DNA from: Nocardioides sp. CER19
GTDB taxonomy: Bacteria > Actinomycetota > Actinomycetes > Propionibacteriales > Nocardioidaceae
Reading direction: 5' to 3'
Length of the DNA stretch: 64,000 nucleotides
Assembly (NCBI RefSeq): GCF_029846275.1
Contig: NZ_JARVWS010000002.1
Location: 558,001 to 622,000 of the forward strand
Under the pieces are notes generated by a model. The model was not told the origin of the DNA. It worked only from the letters and a program-made list of their open reading frames with translations, and searched no databases. Positions 19,189 through 26,529 of this stretch are shown one piece after another; the stretch's first letter is position 1, and every line of letters begins with the position of its first letter. A program made the position numbers and the translations under genes.

Positions 19189-20501
19189 GCGATCGCCGCC
19201 GCGGCCGGGGGCTGGACGGGCAGGAGCAGGGTGAACGTGCTGCCCACCCCGGGCGTGCTCTCGACCTCGATCGACCCGCCGAGCGCGCGGGCCACGCGCT
19301 GGGCGAACGGGAGGCCCAGCCCGGTCCCCTTGGCGCTGGTGTGGAGCGGGGTGCGGACCTGGTAGAACTCCTCGAAGATCCGAGCCAGGTCGGCGTCCTC
19401 GATGCCCACGCCGGAGTCGTGGACGGACACGGCGACCAGCTCGCCCTGGCGCGACGCGGCCACCTCGACGGTGCCTTGCGCGGTGAACTTGGCGGCGTTG
19501 CTGAGCAGGTTGCGCAGCACGTGCCGGAGCATGTCGCCGTCGGTGGTCACCGTGAGCGCGTCGCCGATGACCAGGCGCACTCCCGGTCGTAGCAACGACT
19601 CCGTCGGCCCGCGCAGCTCCTCGAACAGGGCCACCAGGTCGACGGGCGCGGGGTCCGGCCGGAGCGCCCCGGCCTCGGCCCGGGAGAGGTCGAGCAGCTC
19701 GTTGACGAGCCGCAGCAGGTCGCTCGCGCTCGCCCGGATGAACTCGATCTGCTCGAGCTGCTCCGCGCTGAGCGGTGCGCCCGACGGATCGGTGAGCAAC
19801 CGGGTGAGTCCGAGCACCGAGTTGGCGGGCGTGCGCAGCTCGTGGCTGATGCTGCGCAGGAACCTGCTCTTGGCCTCGCTGGCCTCGCGCAGCTGCTCGT
19901 TCTTGTCCTCGATCTCGGCGTAGAGCGCGACCACGCCCTGGTTCGTGCGGTCCAGCTCCGCCGACAGCTCGTGGTAGAGCGCCATCACCCCGCGGTTGGT
20001 CTCCTCGAGCTCGTTGTTGACGACCTCGAGCTCGGCCTTCTGCCGGCGCACCTCGTCGAGCGCGGTGATGAGCTCGTGGTTCTGCTCGCGCAGCTCATCG
20101 GTGGGCGTGGAGGGGGCGTGCGCGCGGATCCGGTGCCGCAGCGAGCTGACGATGCTCGGAGTGAGCGGGACCGGGCGCGGCAGTCGCTTCAGCAGCGTGA
20201 TGCGTCCGTCGCCGGTGACGAGCTCATCGACGAGCCGGCCGACCGGGCCGGCCACGCCGCACAGGTCGCGCGCGGAGTGCGTGTCGAGATCCAGCAGCAG
20301 CTCGCCGCGCCCGAGGCGGACCGTGAGGTGCCCGCCGTCGCGCGTCACGACCTCGCGGCCCAGCTCGGAGACGGCGGTCGCGACCCGGATCGCGTCCAGG
20401 CGGTCGAGGCCGAGCTCCTCGGCGCAGACGCGGGCCACCTGCCGCGCGGCGAACACGTCGTCCTCGCCGGAGAGCACCAGGACCGTCAGCGTCTCGCTCA
20501 C
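19185..20501 (-). CDS. hybrid-lineage histidine kinase with degenerate RsbT-like N-terminus
   Basis: A 438-residue cytoplasmic histidine kinase with no membrane segment. Residues 8-100 resemble an RsbT/RsbW-type ATPase fold, but the N-box reads E46LGRE50, with Glu where the magnesium-binding Asn should be, and no DxGxG motif follows, so this module looks inactive. A coiled coil (about 135-212) leads to the HisKA domain with His220 in SISHELRTP. The ATPase domain is intact: NLLSNAAKF, DSGVGI and GTGLGLPFA. It may read the state of the stressosome and pass phosphate to the adjacent receiver-phosphatase. The GTG start at 20501 overlaps the preceding stop by four bases. Confidence 0.88.
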   Translation of the reverse strand: MSETLTVLVLSGEDDVFAARQVARVCAEELGLDRLDAIRVATAVSELGREVVTRDGGHLTVRLGRGELLLDLDTHSARDLCGVAGPVGRLVDELVTGDGRITLLKRLPRPVPLTPSIVSSLRHRIRAHAPSTPTDELREQNHELITALDEVRRQKAELEVVNNELEETNRGVMALYHELSAELDRTNQGVVALYAEIEDKNEQLREASEAKSRFLRSISHELRTPANSVLGLTRLLTDPSGAPLSAEQLEQIEFIRASASDLLRLVNELLDLSRAEAGALRPDPAPVDLVALFEELRGPTESLLRPGVRLVIGDALTVTTDGDMLRHVLRNLLSNAAKFTAQGTVEVAASRQGELVAVSVHDSGVGIEDADLARIFEEFYQVRTPLHTSAKGTGLGLPFAQRVARALGGSIEVESTPGVGSTFTLLLPVQPPAAAAIA

Positions 20502-21517
20502 GGAGCGGTCCTCACCGCGAGCACGCTGGCATCGTCGCGGCGTACGCCGGCCTCGCGCAGGACGGCGGCGACCAGCACGCCCGGACCGTGGTCGAGGGCG
20601 CCGGGCATGGAGTCGATGGACCACTTCTCCGAGATGCCGTCGCTGTGCAGCACCAGCATGCGGGTCCCGTCGAGGGTCTCGACCTGTTCCCGGACCCGCG
20701 GCATCCGGTGGCCCACGATGCCCGGCTGGGCCGCGAGCGTCCGGTTCCGCTCGCCACCCAGGAGACGGCCGGCCACGTTGCCGACGGACGCGTGCACGAT
20801 CCGACCCGCCTCCGCCTCCAGCCGTACGACGGCCACGGCCGCGCCGCGGGTCGAGCCGAGGGCTCGGTTGATCTCGGTGAGCAGCGTCCCCGGTGCGGTC
20901 GACGCGGACGACTGGAAAACCTCGACGGCTCGTGTCGAGGCCGCGGCGGCCAGGGGACCGTGTCCCAGGCCGTCGGCGAGCAGCACGAGCCGTCCGTCGG
21001 GCAGGTCGCGGAAAGCGACCGAGTCCCCGCACGGGCCAGTGCCGCCGAGCGGCCGGGTCAGCGAGGCCACGTCGATCGCGCCCCCGTCGGACGAGCCGGC
21101 GAACTGCGCCTCGGCGATCGTCCCGACCGCGGGGACCGAGTAGAGCGCCAGGTGGGTGGCCAGCCGCCGGGCGGCGCCCAGCCCGATGCCGAGCGTCCCC
21201 GAGGTCGAGACGCCGTCGGCGACGAGGGCTTCGATGTCGCGGCTGCCCGGGCCGGAGTCGATCGCGACGACCCGCAGCAGCGCGGCCGGTCCCTGGCCGA
21301 CGACGCCGATCGCCAGGTCACCGCCACGCGCGTGCTTCACGACGTTGCTGGCGAGCTCGCTCACGACGATCTGCGCCTCGCCGGTCCGCGCCTCGCTGAA
21401 GCCGAGCCGCTGGGCGAGGGTGGCCACCTCGCGACGCGCGCGCGGGATCGCCGAGACGTCGTCGAGGGCGAACCAGAGGTCGCCGACGGACCCGCCGGGG
21501 GCGAGGTCGGCAGGCAT
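20498..21517 (-). CDS. RsbT-like ATPase fused to RsbX-like PP2C phosphatase
   Basis: A 339-residue fusion. Residues 14-140 are an RsbT-type ATP-binding domain with an intact N-box (E54LASN58) and G boxes (DSGPG, GLGIGLG). Residues about 160-339 are a short SpoIIE/PP2C phosphatase of the RsbX kind: CGDSVAF, ADGLGHG, HSDGISEK and RDDASV. In Bacillus these are two separate proteins: RsbT phosphorylates RsbS and RsbR, RsbX removes the phosphates. Fusing them would give a switch with both activities. I chose the ATG at 21517 (GGAAG upstream) over a GTG at 21532 that overlaps the preceding gene and has no ribosome binding site. Confidence 0.88.
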   Translation of the reverse strand: MPADLAPGGSVGDLWFALDDVSAIPRARREVATLAQRLGFSEARTGEAQIVVSELASNVVKHARGGDLAIGVVGQGPAALLRVVAIDSGPGSRDIEALVADGVSTSGTLGIGLGAARRLATHLALYSVPAVGTIAEAQFAGSSDGGAIDVASLTRPLGGTGPCGDSVAFRDLPDGRLVLLADGLGHGPLAAAASTRAVEVFQSSASTAPGTLLTEINRALGSTRGAAVAVVRLEAEAGRIVHASVGNVAGRLLGGERNRTLAAQPGIVGHRMPRVREQVETLDGTRMLVLHSDGISEKWSIDSMPGALDHGPGVLVAAVLREAGVRRDDASVLAVRTAP

Positions 21518-21519
21518 GG

Positions 21520-21942
21520 TCAGCGCTTCCACTTGACGATGCGGACCCGCGTGCCCCGCCCGGGAGCCGAGTCGACCTCGAAGTCCTCCACGAGCCGCTT
21601 GGCGCCCGAGAGCCCGAGCCCGAGTCCCGAGCCGCTGGTCCAGCCGTCGGTGAGGGCGAGGTCGAGGTCCGGGATCCCCGGGCCGTCGTCGATGAACTCG
21701 ACCTCCACGCCCTGGCGCCCGCCCTCGGACACGATCGAGGCGCGGAGCTCGCCGCCGCCGCCGTAGACAAGGGTGTTGCGGGCCAGCTCGCTGGTCGCGG
21801 TGACGAGCTTGGTCTGGTCGACCAGGCTCAGCTTCGCCGAGACGGCCAGGTCACGGACGGCCTGACGGCCGCGGACCACGTCGCCGTCGTTGACGATCGC
21901 GAGGGTGAGGGTCGCCTCGGACTCACTCGTGGGCGAGGTCAT
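21520..21942 (-). CDS. rsbT: RsbT, stressosome serine/threonine kinase
   Basis: A 140-residue stand-alone ATPase of the anti-sigma-factor kinase fold. N-box is E52LARN56, G1 is DDGPGIPD and G2 is GSGLGLGLSGAKRL, all intact. By family and gene order (RsbR-RsbS-RsbT) it should phosphorylate RsbS and RsbR, leave the stressosome and activate the downstream phosphatase. The ATG at 21942 overlaps the end of rsbS by 20 bases; an ATG at 21954 is an alternative. Confidence 0.9.
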   Translation of the reverse strand: MTSPTSESEATLTLAIVNDGDVVRGRQAVRDLAVSAKLSLVDQTKLVTATSELARNTLVYGGGGELRASIVSEGGRQGVEVEFIDDGPGIPDLDLALTDGWTSGSGLGLGLSGAKRLVEDFEVDSAPGRGTRVRIVKWKR

Positions 21943-22321
21943 CGACTTCCACATCCGAGCCCGCCTTCCCGAGCGCGGAGGAGAGCAGGGCCAGGCCGCG
22001 GTCGACGTCCAATGCAGTCCGTACGCCGTCGAGCGTGAGGCCCAGCTCGACGAGGGTGATCGCGACGGCCGGCTGCATGCCGACGACGACCGTCTCGGCG
22101 TCGAGGACGCGGGAGACGGCGGCGGTCGTCGAGATCATCCGGCCGATGAAGCTGTCGACGATCTCCAGCGCCGAGATGTCGATGAGGACGCCCTTGGCGC
22201 CGGTCTCGACGATCTTGCTGCTGAGGTCGTCCTGGAGTGCCAGCGCGGTCTGGTCCTGGAGGTCGATCTGGATGGAGACGAGCAGGACGTCGCCGATCCG
22301 CAGGATCGGGATACGGTCCAT
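21923..22321 (-). CDS. rsbS: RsbS, STAS-domain stressosome protein
   Basis: A 132-residue single STAS domain. The phosphorylation loop IDISALEIVDSFIGR holds Ser57, the counterpart of Bacillus RsbS Ser59, which RsbT phosphorylates. It should form the stressosome core with RsbR and hold RsbT in resting cells. The ATG shares one base with the rsbR stop codon (TGATG). Confidence 0.92.
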   Translation of the reverse strand: MDRIPILRIGDVLLVSIQIDLQDQTALALQDDLSSKIVETGAKGVLIDISALEIVDSFIGRMISTTAAVSRVLDAETVVVGMQPAVAITLVELGLTLDGVRTALDVDRGLALLSSALGKAGSDVEVDDLAHE

Positions 22322-23175
22322 CAGCGGCTCTTCACGACGTCGAGGCCCGAGCGGCGCATCGCGAGGAGGATCGCGTCGGCCAGGCTCGCCTTGGTGTGGA
22401 TGTCGCCGAACTCGATGCCGAGCGCGACGACGGTCTGGGCGATCTGCGGCCGGATGCCGGAGATGATGCACTCGGCGCCGAGCAGCCGCGCGGCCTGGAC
22501 CGTCTTGAGCAGGTGCTGGGCGACCTGCGTGTCGACGGCGGGTACGCCGGTGATGTCGATGATCGCGTGCTCGGAGCCGGTGTCGACCAGCGTCTGGAGG
22601 AGCGCCTCCATGACGACCTGGGTGCGGGCGGAGTCGAGCGTGCCGACCAGCGGGAGCGCGACGATGCCGTCCCACAGCTTCACGACCGGCGTCGACAGCT
22701 CGAGCAGCGCCTCGGCCTGCTCGGCGATGACGGCCTCGCGGGTCGTCGCGTAGGTCTCGAGCATGAACATGCCGAGGTCGTCGACGATGCGAGAGAGCCG
22801 GGCGAACGCGCGGTAGCCGGGCAGATCACCGTGCGCCTCGAGGATCTCCAGGACGGCGTCCTTCAGGGCGTAGACGCCCACGGCCGTCTCGGTCGGGGAG
22901 AACCCCTGGCGGGCACGCGTGCGGCTCAGCTCGGTGAGCAGGCTGCGCAGGTCGGCGTACGCGGCGCTGCGGATGTCGATCTGGTCGCCGGTGTCGGCGC
23001 GGACGAGCGCGCTGTAGATCTCGTCGACGTCGCGGCCCATCTCGGCCGGGGTCATCCGGCCGCCGAGGTTGGCCGCTGCCGTCTGCGTCCACTTCTCGAG
23101 TACTTCCTCCCTGTTCGTGCGGAGGAGGGAGCCCCAGCTCTGCTCGGTGGGGTCGGGGGAGTGGAGGTCGTCCAT
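22321..23175 (-). CDS. rsbR: RsbR, stressosome sensor protein
   Basis: A 284-residue protein with an N-terminal helical (RsbR N-terminal, globin-like) sensor region, residues about 10-150, and a C-terminal STAS domain, 165-280. Both phosphorylation sites of Bacillus RsbRA have counterparts: Thr216 in IDITGVPAVDT and Thr248 in GIRPQIAQT. No heme-binding histidine can be assigned by eye, so the signal is unknown. The ATG at 23175 has a GAGGAAGG ribosome binding site. It is the first gene of a six-gene unit reading toward 17638. Confidence 0.92.
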   Translation of the reverse strand: MDDLHSPDPTEQSWGSLLRTNREEVLEKWTQTAAANLGGRMTPAEMGRDVDEIYSALVRADTGDQIDIRSAAYADLRSLLTELSRTRARQGFSPTETAVGVYALKDAVLEILEAHGDLPGYRAFARLSRIVDDLGMFMLETYATTREAVIAEQAEALLELSTPVVKLWDGIVALPLVGTLDSARTQVVMEALLQTLVDTGSEHAIIDITGVPAVDTQVAQHLLKTVQAARLLGAECIISGIRPQIAQTVVALGIEFGDIHTKASLADAILLAMRRSGLDVVKSR

Positions 23176-23282
23176 GTGTTGCCTTCCTCGGCGGGGCCTG
23201 CCGCTGGTCATGGCAGGTCCGCGCATCCTGACAGAGCGAAGCGGTAGCGGGGCTCTTACCCCCCTCGATTCAGTCTGCTATC

Positions 23283-23322
23283 CACCCCTAGGGGTGAGGG
23301 AGAGACCCGAATCCCTCACCCC
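23283..23322. repeat. palindrome plus 11-bp inverted repeat between rsbR and the sigma gene
   Basis: CACCCCTAGGGGTG (23283-23296) is a perfect 14-bp palindrome. It overlaps a second perfect inverted repeat, GGGGTGAGGGA (23291-23301) with TCCCTCACCCC (23312-23322). The two structures share a strand and cannot form at once. They lie in the 208-base divergent region, about 60 bases before the sigma-factor start. Confidence 0.75.
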
Positions 23323-23383
23323 CGGGGGCCATTTCGAGTTCGCGGAGGTTCCGGGTCGTGACGGCGGGGGGAAGGTCAGGAAC

Positions 23384-24208
23384 ATGACCGCCAACCCCAC
23401 ATGGCACGGTCTCCGTGAGGAGCTTCCGCGTGAACAGCGTCAGCGTGAGACCCACCGCCTGATCGCCGCAGCCAAGGACGTCGACGGACCCGAGCGCGAG
23501 AACCTTCTCGCCGAGGTCGTCCTCGTCAACACCGGTGTCGCCCGGTCACTGGCCCGCCGCTACGCGCGTCGCGGCGTCCCGCTCGAGGATCTCGAGCAGG
23601 TCGCCTACACGGCACTGGTGCGCGCGGCCCACAAGTTCGACCCGGACGTGGCCGACGACTTCCTGACCTTCGCGGTCCCGACGATCCGCGGCGAGCTCAA
23701 GCGGTGGTTCCGCGACCACGGCTGGATGGTGCGCCCGCCGCGCTCCCTGCAGGAGCTCCAGGCAGCGGCGATGCAGGTGCGCGACGAGGCGTCCGCCCAG
23801 GGCGACGAGCTGCGCTCGGCGCAGATCGCCAACGTGCTCGGCGTGACCGAGCGCGAGGTCGACGAGGCGCTCGCGATCCGTGGCTGCTTCACGCCCACGT
23901 CGCTGGACGCGCCGACCGAGACGGTCGAGGAGGGCGCGAGCCTGGCCGACCTGCTGCCGACGTACGACGACGACCTGGCCGCCATCGAGGTGCGCCTCAT
24001 GCTCGAGCAGGCGCTGGCGAACCTGACACCGCGTGAGCGGCTGATCGTCCGGCTCCGCTTCAACGAGGAGATGAGCCAGAAGGAGATCGGCGAGGTCATC
24101 GGCGTCACCCAGATGCAGGTCTCGCGACTGCTCAGCAAGGTGCTGCGTCGGCTGCGCGAGCTGCTCGAGGACGACCCGATGGCGCGCGGGGAGAGCTGGA
24201 CGCTCTAG
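23384..24208 (+). CDS. SigB/SigF-type general-stress RNA polymerase sigma factor
   Basis: A 274-residue group 3 sigma factor. Region 2 reads DLEQVAYTALVRAAHKFDP (about residues 68-86), region 3 is about 115-180, and region 4 ends with a helix-turn-helix SQKEIGEVIGVTQMQVSRLL. The sequence fits the SigB/SigF/SigG family controlled by partner switching. It is divergent from a complete stressosome operon, which is strong context for stress control, yet no RsbW-type anti-sigma or RsbV antagonist is encoded here, so they must lie elsewhere. The ATG at 23384 has GGGGGGAAGG upstream. Confidence 0.93.
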   Translation: MTANPTWHGLREELPREQRQRETHRLIAAAKDVDGPERENLLAEVVLVNTGVARSLARRYARRGVPLEDLEQVAYTALVRAAHKFDPDVADDFLTFAVPTIRGELKRWFRDHGWMVRPPRSLQELQAAAMQVRDEASAQGDELRSAQIANVLGVTEREVDEALAIRGCFTPTSLDAPTETVEEGASLADLLPTYDDDLAAIEVRLMLEQALANLTPRERLIVRLRFNEEMSQKEIGEVIGVTQMQVSRLLSKVLRRLRELLEDDPMARGESWTL

Positions 24209-24234
24209 AGACGGTTCAAGGGGACAGAACCGAA

Positions 24235-24279
24235 GACGACGGTGCGGCGCGGGCTCCGGCCACGTGCCGCATCGTCGTC
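24235..24279. terminator. bidirectional terminator hairpin
   Basis: GACGACGGTGCGGC and GCCGCATCGTCGTC pair over 14 bp with one G-T wobble, between the sigma-factor gene and the converging collagen-like gene. Confidence 0.75.
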
Positions 24280-24285
24280 CTGTCC

Positions 24286-25035
24286 TCAGCTGCGTGAGGG
24301 GTAGACGCCCTCCATGCAGATGACGTAGGTGAGGCCGTTGGGCGCCGCCTGCCGCAGGTCCGGCAGCTGGAAGGTCGTCTGCCCGTTGCCGCCGTAGTAC
24401 GTCCCCAGCACCGAGAACAGCGCGGTGTACTGGGCGATCGGCAGGATCTGGCCCGCGGCTGGGACACCCGAGGAGACGACGCCCGCGGTCAGCCACACAT
24501 CCCCGATGGTGCAGTCGGCTCCGCGCCCGGCGGCGGCCCACGAGGTGTTGGCTCCCAGGAGAGAGGCGCCGGGCCCGGGCGTGCCCTGCAAGCCGGTCGC
24601 GCCCACCGGTCCCGGCGGGCCGGCAACCCCCTGCGGCCCCTGGGCGCCCGTGTCGCCCTTGGCGCCGGCAGGACCGGTGGCGCCGGTTGCTCCGGTTGCT
24701 CCGGTGTCGCCCTTGGCTCCGGCCGGGCCGGTGGCGCCGGTTGCTCCGGTGTCGCCCTTGGCTCCGGCCGGACCGGTGGCGCCGGTCGCCCCCTTCGCGC
24801 CCGTGGCTCCGGTCGCACCGCGCGGCCCCTGGGTGCCCACCGAGATCTTGTGGCTGCCCTGGGGACAGGTGGAGCCCCGGTGGGCGCCGACGACGACGTT
24901 CTTCTTCGTCACGCAGACGCTGACGGCCGACGGGCTGCCGGCACCGGAGGCCAGCGCGGCGCCGTACCCGAGGCCGACGAGGACGAGTGCGCCGGCCACG
25001 ACGGCGACGACGCGGTGGCGAAGGACGTTGGTCAC
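24286..25035 (-). CDS. collagen-like repeat protein with phage tail collar C-terminus
   Basis: A 249-residue exported protein. A signal-like helix (residues about 8-30) precedes a short CVTKKN...[10 protein letters not shown] segment. Then come about 29 consecutive Gly-X-Y triplets ([15 protein letters not shown] and similar), the pattern of a collagen triple helix. The C-terminal 70 residues ([16 protein letters not shown], then [10 protein letters not shown]) match the phage tail collar domain, a trimeric fold also used by microcystin-dependent-like proteins. The collar probably starts and locks the trimer. The GTG at 25035 is chosen because it begins the signal peptide; GTG or ATG codons further upstream (ATG at 25056) are possible. 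Confidence 0.85.
   Translation of the reverse strand: MTNVLRHRVVAVVAGALVLVGLGYGAALASGAGSPSAVSVCVTKKNVVVGAHRGSTCPQGSHKISVGTQGPRGATGATGAKGATGATGPAGAKGDTGATGATGPAGAKGDTGATGATGATGPAGAKGDTGAQGPQGVAGPPGPVGATGLQGTPGPGASLLGANTSWAAAGRGADCTIGDVWLTAGVVSSGVPAAGQILPIAQYTALFSVLGTYYGGNGQTTFQLPDLRQAAPNGLTYVICMEGVYPSRS
24650..24800. repeat. in-frame tandem repeats encoding Gly-X-Y triplets
   Basis: Near-identical units containing TTGGCTCCGGCCGG and GCGCCGGTTGCTCCGGT recur three times. They encode the [15 protein letters not shown] block of the collagen-like protein. Such identity at the DNA level suggests recent expansion and likely copy-number variation between strains. Edges are approximate. Confidence 0.75.
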
Positions 25036-25104
25036 GGGGTCGATACAACCGGCCATCACCCCAGGTGGGACATGGCCGGACCGGGTGGTTCCCGGCAAAA
25101 TGTC

Positions 25105-25470
25105 TCAGCGCAGGGCGCGCTTGCCGCCGCCCGACCGTGGCGTCGGCGTGGGGCTCGGGTCGCGCCCGAGGGTGCGGACCAGCCGGGTGACGAGTATCAG
25201 CCCCACGAACAGGCAGGCGACGGCGCCGAGGGCGGCCAGCCCGAGGAACCACCAGGCGCGGCCGTCGCCGCCGCGGGCGTCGGAGCCGAAGTCGATCGCC
25301 GCCCAGACGAGGTAACCCCAGGCGACGAGGGCGACGGTGATGCCGAGTGCGTAGCCGAGAACGGCGGGTCGACGTCGGCGGGGCGGTGGGGCGCTCCTCC
25401 GTGACCCTGCCCTCTTGCCGGCCGTGACAGGCGGCCGGCCGACCCCCTCCTGCTCCGTCACGCCGACCAT
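25105..25470 (-). CDS. small two-helix membrane protein, unknown function
   Basis: A 121-residue protein with a basic, Pro/Arg-rich N-terminal tail, two transmembrane helices (LGYALGITVALVAWGYLVW and a second, WFLGLAALGAVACLFVGLIL) and a short basic C-terminal tail. I do not recognise a family. The ATG at 25470 follows GGAGGGG; an in-frame GTG two codons earlier is too close to that site. It lies 69 bases downstream of the collagen-like gene start region on the same strand and could be read together with it. Confidence 0.6.
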   Translation of the reverse strand: MVGVTEQEGVGRPPVTAGKRAGSRRSAPPPRRRRPAVLGYALGITVALVAWGYLVWAAIDFGSDARGGDGRAWWFLGLAALGAVACLFVGLILVTRLVRTLGRDPSPTPTPRSGGGKRALR

Positions 25471-25659
25471 TGTCACCCCTCCGTCGCCTCCTCCGGACCT
25501 GAACGCGCCGGATCAGTGCATCGCACACGTGAGCCGCGTCGCAGACCGGGTGGCGGTAGGCGACTATCGGCCGGCGACACGGCCGGCTGAGGAGAAGGCC
25601 CGAAAACTCCTGTCCCACCGGTCACAACCGCAACACGCCCGCGCGACACGCCGAGCGGC

Positions 25660-25740
25660 TTGACACGTCTTGCGATGGCCGGGCTAGGGTTCCACTACAT
25701 CTAGTAGTTACAGGCATGTAGTTCTCCACATCTAGTGCAC
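25660..25740 (+). promoter_or_regulatory. nrdR promoter with paired NrdR boxes
   Basis: TTGACA (25660-25665) and TAGGGT (25685-25690) form a promoter with a 19-base spacer. Two near-palindromic boxes follow, each around ACATCTAGT, at 25697-25705 and 25728-25736, exactly 31 bases apart (three helical turns). This spacing is typical of tandem NrdR operators. The whole 361-base stretch 25471-25831 holds no gene; the part before 25650 shows nothing else notable. Confidence 0.75.
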
Positions 25741-25831
25741 AGAACGAGTGCCGACACTGCACAACCGGAGCCGGGTTACCCACACCGTCTCCACAGATCC
25801 GTCCCCAGGGACGCGCGAGAGGAGGACCCTG

Positions 25832-26350
25832 ATGCACTGCCCTTACTGCCGGCACACCGACACCAAGGTCCTCGACTCGCGAGTCGCCGAGGACGGCGGC
25901 TCGATCCGCCGCCGGCGCCAGTGCCAGGGCTGCGACAAGCGCTTCACCACGGTGGAGCTCATGCAGCTGACGGTGCTGAAGCGCTCGGGCGCGACCGAGC
26001 CGTTCACGCGCGACAAGGCGATCGCCGGCGCCCGGAAGGCCTGCAAGGGCCGCCCGGTCACCGAGGACCAGCTGCAGTGCCTCGGCCAGGAGGTCGAGGA
26101 CGCACTGCGGGCGAGCGGGTACGCAGAGGTGCCCGCCCACGAGGTCGGCATGGCCATCCTGGGGCCGCTCAAGCGGCTCGACGAGGTCGCCTACCTGCGG
26201 TTCGCGAGCGTCTACCGGCAGTTCGAGAGCGCCGACGACTTCGAGGACGAGATCGCGATGCTGCGCAGCGAGCGTGCTGTGTTCCGGCAGAGCGACGACG
26301 GGTCCGAGATCCCGGCTGCCGAGCTGCTCACCTCAGCCCCACCGGGCTGA
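25832..26350 (+). CDS. nrdR: NrdR, ribonucleotide reductase repressor
   Basis: A 172-residue repressor with an N-terminal zinc ribbon (Cys3, Cys6, Cys31, Cys34) and an ATP-cone domain from about residue 48 that senses ATP/dATP. It represses ribonucleotide reductase genes by binding paired NrdR boxes. The start at 25832 has GAGGAGGA upstream and gives the conserved MHCPYCRH N-terminus. The boxes upstream predict self-control. nrdJ follows 179 bases later on the same strand. Confidence 0.96.
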   Translation: MHCPYCRHTDTKVLDSRVAEDGGSIRRRRQCQGCDKRFTTVELMQLTVLKRSGATEPFTRDKAIAGARKACKGRPVTEDQLQCLGQEVEDALRASGYAEVPAHEVGMAILGPLKRLDEVAYLRFASVYRQFESADDFEDEIAMLRSERAVFRQSDDGSEIPAAELLTSAPPG

Positions 26351-26359
26351 CCACGTACG

Positions 26360-26395
26360 GCCCGGGCAGGTTGTGGGGAAGCGACCTGCCCGGGC
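26360..26395. terminator. hairpin between nrdR and nrdJ
   Basis: GCCCGGGCAGGT and ACCTGCCCGGGC form a perfect 12-bp stem with a 12-base loop, followed by TTCC. It starts 10 bases after the nrdR stop and may end or attenuate transcription into nrdJ. Confidence 0.65.
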
Positions 26396-26529
26396 TTCCA
26401 ACAGCGGCATACCGGGGGCTGCCGCGGTGTTGTAACTGAACGGGGAAATCCGTGCGTACAGCACTGTCGGTGGTCCCCGGGAGACTTCCCATCAGAGATC
26501 ACGACAACGTCACGAGACGGGACTGAGGA

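Noticed and set aside
26351-26529. Possible B12 riboswitch before nrdJ
   Set aside because: No B12-box-like core is present. The visible structure is a simple 12-bp hairpin suited to termination.
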